A DNA stretch of 7,204 nt from Oscillospiraceae bacterium (GTDB lineage: Bacteria > Bacillota > Clostridia > Oscillospirales > Ruminococcaceae). The notes below the pieces were generated by a model. That model saw only the letters and a program-made list of their open reading frames with translations, searched no databases and was not told the origin of the DNA. The translations under genes were made by a program, and so were the position numbers. Shown in pieces: positions 1-5,681 of the stretch. Position 1 is the first letter of the stretch; each line of letters begins with the position of its first letter. The DNA lies in the NCBI GenBank assembly GCA_016303235.1, contig JAEDMB010000101.1, positions 1-7,204 of the forward strand. Reading direction: 5' to 3'.

Positions 1-564
1 TGGATTTTCTTTTCATCATCGGTACAGGGCGGAGCAAATTCGATAATTGCAAGCAAGGATTTGGTTTCAAAAATATATTTTCCCCGTGAAGTAATTCCGA
101 TATCATATGTGACAAGCTGTTTTGTAAATATGCTTTTAAGCTTTATAATAATATTTCTTGTCGTAATTGTTTCGGGAGTAGGAATAAATCCGCTTGCGAT
201 GCTGTGTCTGCCGTTAATAATGATTGTTGAATATATAATGGCTCTCGGAATGGCTATGCTTTTTTCGGCGGTAACTGTATTTTTCCGTGATATGGAGCAT
301 ATTTTAAGCATAATTACTATGGCATGGATTTATCTGACTCCTGTGCTTTATCCTATCGATATGATTGAAAACGAAACTATTCAGAAACTTTTCTATATAA
401 ATCCCATGACCTCTGTTATAGTTGCATACAGAGATATTTTATATTATGCCAGAGTTCCGGATTTGTCAACGCTTCTGATAGCGTTCGGATTCGGAGTTGT
501 TATATTGTTTATGGGTTTTCTTGTATTCTCTAAGCTCAAAAGACACTTTGCGGAGGAATTATAA
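1..564 (+). CDS. wzm: ABC-2 type polysaccharide export permease, Wzm-like (5' end outside window)
   Basis: This is the inner-membrane channel subunit of an ABC exporter for lipid-linked polysaccharide. The frame is open from base 1, and 187 residues are visible; full Wzm/TagG-type permeases are about 260, so roughly 70 N-terminal residues lie upstream. A TTG at 61 could be read as a start, but the residues before it (ending ANSIIASKD) fit the family and run on to the edge, so it is internal. Visible landmarks are KIYFPREVIP after the first cytoplasmic loop, several hydrophobic segments, the ABC-2 signature FFRDMEHIL followed by WIYLTPVLYP, then NPMTSVIVAYRDIL, and a last membrane helix before the basic tail KLKRHF. 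The stop TAA shares one base with the ATG of the ATPase gene (TAATG), as expected for a Wzm/Wzt pair. The family call is firm; the substrate is unknown. Confidence 0.93.
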   Translation, partial: WIFFSSSVQGGANSIIASKDLVSKIYFPREVIPISYVTSCFVNMLLSFIIIFLVVIVSGVGINPLAMLCLPLIMIVEYIMALGMAMLFSAVTVFFRDMEHILSIITMAWIYLTPVLYPIDMIENETIQKLFYINPMTSVIVAYRDILYYARVPDLSTLLIAFGFGVVILFMGFLVFSKLKRHFAEEL

Positions 565-1856
565 TGGATAAGGATAATGCTATTGAAGTCCGTGACGTTA
601 AAAAGAAATTCAAAATATATTATGACAAGGGCAATGACCTTAAAGACCGCATACTTTTCCATAACAGAAGTCACTATGAGGACAGATGGGTTCTTAAAGG
701 AATTTCATTCAGTGTAAAAAAAGGTGAAGCAATCGGACTTATAGGTCATAACGGTTGCGGAAAAAGCACAACACTTAAACTGCTTACTAAAATTATGTAT
801 CCTGACAGCGGAACTATTGAAATGTGCGGACGGGTTTCAAGTCTTATTGAACTCGGAGCAGGCTTTCACCCCGATATGAGCGGACGTGAAAATATTTATA
901 CAAATGCATCAATATTCGGGCTTACGAAAAAGGAAATTGACAGGCGTCTTAATGATATAATAGAATTTTCAGAACTTGAGGAATTTATTGATAATCCCGT
1001 AAGAACATATTCTTCCGGTATGTATATGCGACTTGCTTTTTCAGTAGCTATAAATGTAAGTGCAAATATACTGCTTATAGATGAAATACTTGCGGTAGGC
1101 GATGCGAATTTTCAGAAAAAATGCTTTGACAAGTTAAGAGAAATCAAGGCAGAGGGAACTACTATTGTAATAGTTTCGCATGCTCTTGAACAGATTGAAC
1201 AGATTTGCGAAACTTCATACTGGATTGAGGACGGATTAATTAAAGAATCCGGAATTCCGAAATATGTTCATGAACACTATCTTTACAGTATGGAGCAGAA
1301 ACGCATTGAACAGCTTGAAAAAACTCATAATGCGGAAGTTGCCGGAAATCAGACTGAATCCGAAAAAAAACCGGAAGAATCCCTGCCGGATTTCTGTGAC
1401 AAATCTGCTGTAAGAATGGGAACAGGCGATGTGAGATTTACTGATGCACAGATGAGAAATGAAAAAGGCGAAAAGCAGTATATATTTGATACAGAAGATA
1501 AAATTACTGTTTATCTGAAATACAAATCCGAAAAAAAAGGTCTTAAGGGGAATTTCGGATACGGAATTTTCCGTGAGGACAGTCTCCATTGCTACGGCAC
1601 TAATGTTTCAATAGAATGTGATGACTTTGTACCGATTGAGGAAAGCGGAGAAGTTTCCGTTACATTTCAGAACAGTCTGCTCCCTGGAAAGTATTTCCTT
1701 GATGTTGCAGTACATTCCCATGACGGAATTATTTTTGATGATATAAGACGTGTGCAGTCCTTTGTAGTATCTTCTTCAAAGCGTGATATAGGCGTTTGCA
1801 GACTTCAGTCAGAATGGTCAGTCAACGGCAAAATTTTCAAAAAGGGTGTGAAATAA
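564..1856 (+). CDS. wzt: ABC exporter ATPase, Wzt-like, with C-terminal glycan-recognition-type domain
   Basis: This is the cytoplasmic ATPase that drives polysaccharide export through the Wzm-like permease. The 430-residue protein is much longer than a bare ATPase (about 250). Nucleotide-binding domain, about residues 5-240: Walker A GHNGCGKST at 61-69, the ELGAGFHPDMSGREN stretch typical of Wzt/TagH proteins at 96-110, signature YSSGM at 149-153, Walker B ILLID at 169-173 with catalytic E174, and switch His206. A hydrophilic, charged linker (about 243-283) leads to a beta-rich domain (about 284-420) of the Wzt C-terminal type, which in E. coli O9a binds the modified end of the glycan. The motif VRFTDAQMRNEKGE at 290-303 and the pattern LLPGKYFLDVAVH at 372-384 fit that domain. 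The start is supported by GGAGG seven bases upstream. The ATPase call is certain; glycan binding is inferred from family resemblance. Confidence 0.95.
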   Translation: MDKDNAIEVRDVKKKFKIYYDKGNDLKDRILFHNRSHYEDRWVLKGISFSVKKGEAIGLIGHNGCGKSTTLKLLTKIMYPDSGTIEMCGRVSSLIELGAGFHPDMSGRENIYTNASIFGLTKKEIDRRLNDIIEFSELEEFIDNPVRTYSSGMYMRLAFSVAINVSANILLIDEILAVGDANFQKKCFDKLREIKAEGTTIVIVSHALEQIEQICETSYWIEDGLIKESGIPKYVHEHYLYSMEQKRIEQLEKTHNAEVAGNQTESEKKPEESLPDFCDKSAVRMGTGDVRFTDAQMRNEKGEKQYIFDTEDKITVYLKYKSEKKGLKGNFGYGIFREDSLHCYGTNVSIECDDFVPIEESGEVSVTFQNSLLPGKYFLDVAVHSHDGIIFDDIRRVQSFVVSSSKRDIGVCRLQSEWSVNGKIFKKGVK

Positions 1857-1857
1857 T

Positions 1858-2862
1858 ATGTCTGAACCTAAAATAAGCCTTTATACAAGAATAATCAGAT
1901 TTTTTCTCCGTGACCTCTATAACCGCACGGATACTCTTTTAACAGACAGCAGACAGCTTTCTGACTCAATTAAAAATCTTTCATCTGAAAACAGAAGATT
2001 TTCAAAAAGTATCAGCAATGCAGAAAAAAATATTTCTGAACTTAATGAGAAAGCTGTCCGCAACAGTCAGCTTGCAGAATCAAATATCAATGAATTTAAC
2101 AGTTACAGAAATCAGCTTGACGAAAGATTACGCAGTGATGATATAACTACAATCGAACTTTCACACAGAATTGAAGTTCTTGAAAGCAATATAAAAAATG
2201 ATTTTGAACTTTTTAATAAAAAAACATATTCGCAGTCGGGTGAGGACTCCATAATAATGTATATCATGGCGATGAAAGGCATACCGCTTTCAGAGTGCAG
2301 TTATCTTGATTTGGGAGCAAATCACCCGAAAGTTATGAGCAACACATATTTTTTCTATGAACAGGGTGCAAGGGGAGTGCTTGTTGAGGCAAATCCAAAG
2401 CTTGCTGATGAACTTAAAAATGAACGTTCCGGAGATATTGTTTTAAACAAGTGCATATCCGATAAATCAGGCGAAAAGCTTGATTTCAATATACTCAATC
2501 TTGACGGCTTGTCAAAGGTGGGAGATGTCAGCGATATACTTCTTGAAAATCCCGATGCCCGCATAGAAAAAACCGTTCAGCTTGAAACTGTTTCAGTAAA
2601 TGATATTATTGAGGAGTATTTCAGCGGAAAAGCTCCGTTAATTCTGAATCTTGATATTGAGGGACTTGAAAGACAGATTCTCGACAGTATCGATTTTGAA
2701 AAATACCGCCCTATGATTATGATTATTGAAATGATTCCGTATTCAAAAAAGCTTGTAACAGGTCAGAAAGATACTGAACTTCTTGAATATGTTAAGTCAA
2801 AGGGCTATGATGAATACGCTTTTACCGGAATAAATTCTATTTTTATAGACAGGAGTATATAA
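1858..2862 (+). CDS. FkbM-family SAM-dependent methyltransferase with N-terminal coiled coil
   Basis: This is probably an O-methyltransferase acting on a sugar of the cluster's glycan, in the cytoplasm at the membrane. Catalytic domain, about residues 122-334: the family entry motif YSQSGEDSII at 124-133, SAM motif I YLDLGANHP at 149-157, the acidic ribose-contacting VLVEANP at 174-180 (E177), and NLDIEGLE at 264-271, the counterpart of the FkbM KxDVEG motif. The N-terminal third is unusual: a short amphipathic basic/aromatic stretch (about 5-21, IIRFFLRDLYNR) and then about 65 residues of heptads (hydrophobic or small a/d residues at I38, L41, F48, I52, A55, I59, L62, A66, A73, F80, Y83 and L87), with a weaker extension to about 112. 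Plain FkbM proteins lack this. The gene begins one base after the Wzt stop, with only a weak AAAGGG site 11 bases upstream, so it probably depends on translation of wzt. Acceptor and position methylated are unknown. Confidence 0.88.
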   Translation: MSEPKISLYTRIIRFFLRDLYNRTDTLLTDSRQLSDSIKNLSSENRRFSKSISNAEKNISELNEKAVRNSQLAESNINEFNSYRNQLDERLRSDDITTIELSHRIEVLESNIKNDFELFNKKTYSQSGEDSIIMYIMAMKGIPLSECSYLDLGANHPKVMSNTYFFYEQGARGVLVEANPKLADELKNERSGDIVLNKCISDKSGEKLDFNILNLDGLSKVGDVSDILLENPDARIEKTVQLETVSVNDIIEEYFSGKAPLILNLDIEGLERQILDSIDFEKYRPMIMIIEMIPYSKKLVTGQKDTELLEYVKSKGYDEYAFTGINSIFIDRSI

Positions 2863-2863
2863 A

Positions 2864-3376
2864 ATGTCCGAAAATATAAATGTTGATGAAATTGTAAATC
2901 AGATTCGTGCCGAAATCAAAGAAAAGGGTCTTGAACCCTCTATGCTTTCATTTGAAGATGTTCCGTTTGACAAGGAAGTAAGCCACACTGAAACTCATTT
3001 TGAACTTTCTTCACTTGTACAGAGTGCGGATTATATGAACGCAAGAAATCAGATTGAACCTTATAAGGAAATATCAGGAAATCCCATATCGGTTTTTATT
3101 AAAAAAGTAATACGCAAGCTTGTTAAATTCTATATAATGCCTATTATGACCGAACAGAATGCACTTAATTATCACTGTGCAAATGCCATAAATCAGGTAA
3201 GCTGTTATGTTCAGAATAATAGTGAGATAGATGTAGTACAGCTTGCATCAAAAGTCGATGAACTTGAACTCAAGCTCACTGCAACAAAGCTTGAAACGGA
3301 TTCACTGCGTACACAGGTAAAGGCTCTTAAAGCAGAAAATGCCCGACTGAAAAAAATTCAGGAGGGGCAGAAATGA
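2864..3376 (+). CDS. Small coiled-coil protein of unknown function in glycan cluster
   Basis: I do not recognise a catalytic domain in this 170-residue protein. The N-terminus (NVDEIVNQIRAEIKEKG, 6-22) resembles a short helical segment that opens other proteins in clostridial glycan clusters; this is from memory, not a search. Residues 76-94 (SVFIKKVIRKLVKFYIMPI) form a basic, amphipathic, membrane-surface-like segment. Residues 127-162 are a regular coiled coil with a/d positions L127, V131, L134, L138, T141, T145, L148, V152, L155, N159 and L162; the Asn at an a position is typical of parallel dimers. There is no signal peptide or true transmembrane helix. A clear AGGAG lies eight bases before the ATG, and the gene sits one base after the methyltransferase stop. 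It may be a membrane-peripheral scaffold for the methyltransferase or the glycosyltransferases; that is inference. It is unlikely to be spurious, given its spacing, ribosome site and overlap with the next gene. Confidence 0.8.
   Translation: MSENINVDEIVNQIRAEIKEKGLEPSMLSFEDVPFDKEVSHTETHFELSSLVQSADYMNARNQIEPYKEISGNPISVFIKKVIRKLVKFYIMPIMTEQNALNYHCANAINQVSCYVQNNSEIDVVQLASKVDELELKLTATKLETDSLRTQVKALKAENARLKKIQEGQK
3360..3365 (+). promoter_or_regulatory. Strong ribosome binding site for the first GT4 gene
   Basis: AGGAGG lies seven bases before the ATG at 3373 and falls inside the last codons of the preceding small coiled-coil gene. It fixes the start of the first glycosyltransferase and shows the 4-base ATGA overlap is a genuine coupled junction. 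Confidence 0.85.
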
Positions 3377-4458
3377 AAATTATACAGTTTCTTCCGACTC
3401 TTGCATTCGGTGACGCTGTCGGAAATGATACAATTGCACTCGGCAGAGCTATAAAGGAAATGGGATTCGATACCCATATATATGCAGAGGCGGTTGATTC
3501 AAGACTCCCGAAAGGCACGGCAAGCGATTTATGCGGAGGTATGCCTGATATATCACAGGACGATATAATATTATATCATCTTTCAACAGGTTCAAAGCTT
3601 AATTATTCGCTTGAAAATTATAAATGCCGTAAAATAATGGTATATCACAATATAACTCCTCCGCATTTCTTTGACGGCTATAATATGACTGCTATGTCAA
3701 ATGCACAGTATGGTCTTGACGGAATGAAACATCTTTCGGATAAATTCGATTACTGTACAGCCGATTCCGATTTCAATAAACAGGATTTGATTAATGCAGG
3801 CTATAAATGTCCGATTGATGTACGTCCGATTTTAATTCCGTTTGAAGATTATAAGACTAAACCGGATTCAGGTATAATAAAGAAATTCAGTGACGGCTGG
3901 ACAAATATTATTTTTGTCGGAAGAATTGCCCCCAATAAAAAACAGCAGGACGTTATTTCCGCATTTTGTTACTATAAGAAAAATATCAATCCGAAGTCAA
4001 GGCTTATACTTGTAGGTTCGTATAACGGAATGGAAAGATACTATAAAAGACTTACTGATTATGTAAAGGCTCTTGAACTTGATGACGTTATATTTACAGG
4101 TCATATAAAATTCCCCGAAATACTTGCATACTATAAAATTGCCGATGTATTTATGTGCATGAGCGAACATGAGGGATTCTGTGTTCCGCTTGTTGAAGCT
4201 ATGTTCTTTGATGTTCCGGTTATTGCGTATAAAAGCTGTGCAGTGCCTTATACTCTCGGCGGAAGCGGTATTCTTACCGATACAAAGAACCCTGTTGAAA
4301 ATGCAATGCTTATAGACAGGCTTGTAAATAATAAATCTCTGAGGGATTTTATAATTTCTGGTCAGAGAAAAAGACTTGAGGATTTTTCATATGAAAAAAT
4401 CAGGGATATTTTTGAAAAACAGCTTAAAAATTTTATATCGGGCGGTGATTTGAAGTGA
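3373..4458 (+). CDS. GT4-type glycosyltransferase (GT-B fold, retaining)
   Basis: This is a cytoplasmic sugar transferase, expected to move a sugar from a nucleotide donor to the growing lipid-linked glycan with retention of anomeric configuration. At 361 residues it has the normal family length. The N-terminal acceptor-side domain starts MKIIQFLPTLAFGDAVGNDT, with the GDAVGND loop in the place of the usual glycine-rich loop. The C-terminal donor domain has FVGRIAPNKKQ at 181-191 (R184 and K189 expected to contact the diphosphate), LILVGS at 211-216, and the GT4 E-x7-E motif from E267 to E275 in EGFCVPLVE. YHNITPP at 91-97 is a common feature of this subgroup. ATG overlaps the stop of the preceding gene by four bases and has a strong AGGAGG site. 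Donor, acceptor and linkage cannot be read from the sequence. It belongs to a different GT4 subgroup from the next gene, so the two are not a recent duplication. Confidence 0.9.
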   Translation: MKIIQFLPTLAFGDAVGNDTIALGRAIKEMGFDTHIYAEAVDSRLPKGTASDLCGGMPDISQDDIILYHLSTGSKLNYSLENYKCRKIMVYHNITPPHFFDGYNMTAMSNAQYGLDGMKHLSDKFDYCTADSDFNKQDLINAGYKCPIDVRPILIPFEDYKTKPDSGIIKKFSDGWTNIIFVGRIAPNKKQQDVISAFCYYKKNINPKSRLILVGSYNGMERYYKRLTDYVKALELDDVIFTGHIKFPEILAYYKIADVFMCMSEHEGFCVPLVEAMFFDVPVIAYKSCAVPYTLGGSGILTDTKNPVENAMLIDRLVNNKSLRDFIISGQRKRLEDFSYEKIRDIFEKQLKNFISGGDLK

Positions 4459-5669
4459 AAAAAATAGCTTTTGTAATTCCATGGTATGCCGAAAAAATTC
4501 CCGGCGGTGCTGAAATGGAAACAAGGGAAGTTACAAAGCATCTTAAATCTGCCGGAATGGACGTTGAAATTCTTACCACATGCGTAAGGGAATTTGTAAG
4601 TGACTGGAGCGTTAATTACTATCCGGAGGGTACGGAAATCATTCATGATATACCCGTCAGAAGATTTAAAGCTAAGAAACGCAATACCCGGAAATTTGAT
4701 GAAGTTAATCTCCGCCTTATGAACGGTCAGAGAATTTCTCCCGATGAGGAAAAAATATTTATCAATGAAATGGTAAACAGTCCCGATTTATATAAATATA
4801 TTTCTGAACACAAGGAAGAATACACTGCTTTTGTATATATTCCGTATATGTTCGGAACTACATATTTCGGAATAAAAGCCTGTCCCGAAAAGGCTGTTAT
4901 GATACCATGCTTTCACGATGAAGCCTATATATATATGAATATATTCCGTGAACTTTATTCACAGGTTGCCGGAATGATTTTCAATGCACGTCCCGAACTC
5001 GAACTCACTGAACGTGTTTATAATACCGAAAATGTGGAAAAAATAGTTATGGGAATAGGTATGGATATTTCGCTTGAAACAAATCCCGAAAGCTTCAGGG
5101 AAAAATATAATATTCATGAGCCTTTTATAATATATGCCGGAAGAAAGGATACAGGAAAAAACGTCCACACGCTTATAAAATATTTCGGAGAGTATAAAAA
5201 ACGCAATCCGAAGCACTCCGATTTAAAGCTTGTGCTTATAGGCGGAGGAGATATAGATATTCCCGATAAAATAAAAAAAGATGTCATAGATTTGGGATTT
5301 GTCGATATACAGGATAAATATGATGCAGTAGGAGCATCGGAATTTCTCTGTCAGCCGTCAAAAAATGAAAGTTTTTCGCTTGTAATTATGGAGAGCTGGC
5401 TGTGCGGTCGTCCCGTATTGGTTCATGACCACTGCGAAGTTACAAAGAATTTTGCAAGGGAATCTAACGGCGGTCTTTATTTTGAGGATTATTTCGAATT
5501 TGAAGGCTGTACGGATTATTTTCTTAATAACAAGGATATTGCCGGAAAAATGGGTCAGAACGGAAAAAATTACGTTGTGAAGAATTTTGACTGGAATGTA
5601 ATTATACAGAGATACAAAGAATTTTTTGAGAAAATAGAAAAAAGACAGCAAAATAATATTTTGAAGTAA
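4455..5669 (+). CDS. GT4-type glycosyltransferase (GT-B fold), GTG start
   Basis: This is a second cytoplasmic glycosyltransferase of the polysaccharide pathway, 404 residues. The N-terminal domain opens with KIAFVIPWYAEKIPGGAE; the GGAE at 17-20 is the usual glycine-rich loop. The donor domain shows YAGRKDTGKN at 227-236 (R230 and K235 in the phosphate-binding positions), LVLIGGG at 259-265, and the E-x7-E motif from E305 to E313 (ESFSLVIME). An insert of about 50 residues (roughly 68-118, rich in Lys, Arg, Asn and Asp) separates the early strands and may shape acceptor binding. The start is GTG at 4455, overlapping the previous stop as GTGA. It is chosen because the protein then begins exactly at the first beta strand; only a weak GGCGG-like site precedes it, so translation is probably coupled to the upstream gene. 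The family call is firm; sugar specificity is unknown. Confidence 0.9.
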   Translation: MKKIAFVIPWYAEKIPGGAEMETREVTKHLKSAGMDVEILTTCVREFVSDWSVNYYPEGTEIIHDIPVRRFKAKKRNTRKFDEVNLRLMNGQRISPDEEKIFINEMVNSPDLYKYISEHKEEYTAFVYIPYMFGTTYFGIKACPEKAVMIPCFHDEAYIYMNIFRELYSQVAGMIFNARPELELTERVYNTENVEKIVMGIGMDISLETNPESFREKYNIHEPFIIYAGRKDTGKNVHTLIKYFGEYKKRNPKHSDLKLVLIGGGDIDIPDKIKKDVIDLGFVDIQDKYDAVGASEFLCQPSKNESFSLVIMESWLCGRPVLVHDHCEVTKNFARESNGGLYFEDYFEFEGCTDYFLNNKDIAGKMGQNGKNYVVKNFDWNVIIQRYKEFFEKIEKRQQNNILK

Positions 5670-5673
5670 GGAG
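5668..5673 (+). promoter_or_regulatory. Ribosome binding site deciding the GT-C gene start
   Basis: AAGGAG lies eight bases before the ATG at 5682 and overlaps the stop codon of the preceding glycosyltransferase. It supports that ATG as the start of the membrane protein that runs off the window. Confidence 0.85.
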
Positions 5674-5681
5674 CTATTCAA

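Noticed and set aside
61..564. TTG at 61 as the true start of the permease gene
   Set aside because: The same frame is open back to base 1 and encodes family-like Wzm sequence just before it; there is no ribosome site, and the protein would lack its first membrane helices.
1236..1589. 117-codon minus-strand reading frame inside the Wzt gene
   Set aside because: It lies wholly opposite a clear coding gene, its composition is Phe/Ser/Ile-rich as expected for a reverse shadow, and it shows no recognisable domain.
1854..2880. Near-identical start regions of the methyltransferase and small coiled-coil genes (TAA, one base, ATGTCnGAA) as a sign of duplication
   Set aside because: The likeness ends after three codons (Met-Ser-Glu), and the proteins diverge at once; chance and common start-region preferences explain it.
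4926..4947. TA-rich run as a possible phase-variable microsatellite
   Set aside because: There are only about five TA units inside a continuous coding frame with low-GC codon use; this is too short to suggest slippage control.
3373..5669. The two adjacent GT4 genes as a tandem duplication
   Set aside because: Outside the general GT4 motifs the proteins differ in length, N-terminal loop (GDAVGND versus GGAE) and middle regions, so they belong to different subgroups.
5358..5681. 107-codon minus-strand reading frame over the end of the second GT4 gene
   Set aside because: It is antisense to the conserved E-x7-E region of the glycosyltransferase, with low-complexity hydrophobic composition and no supporting motif.
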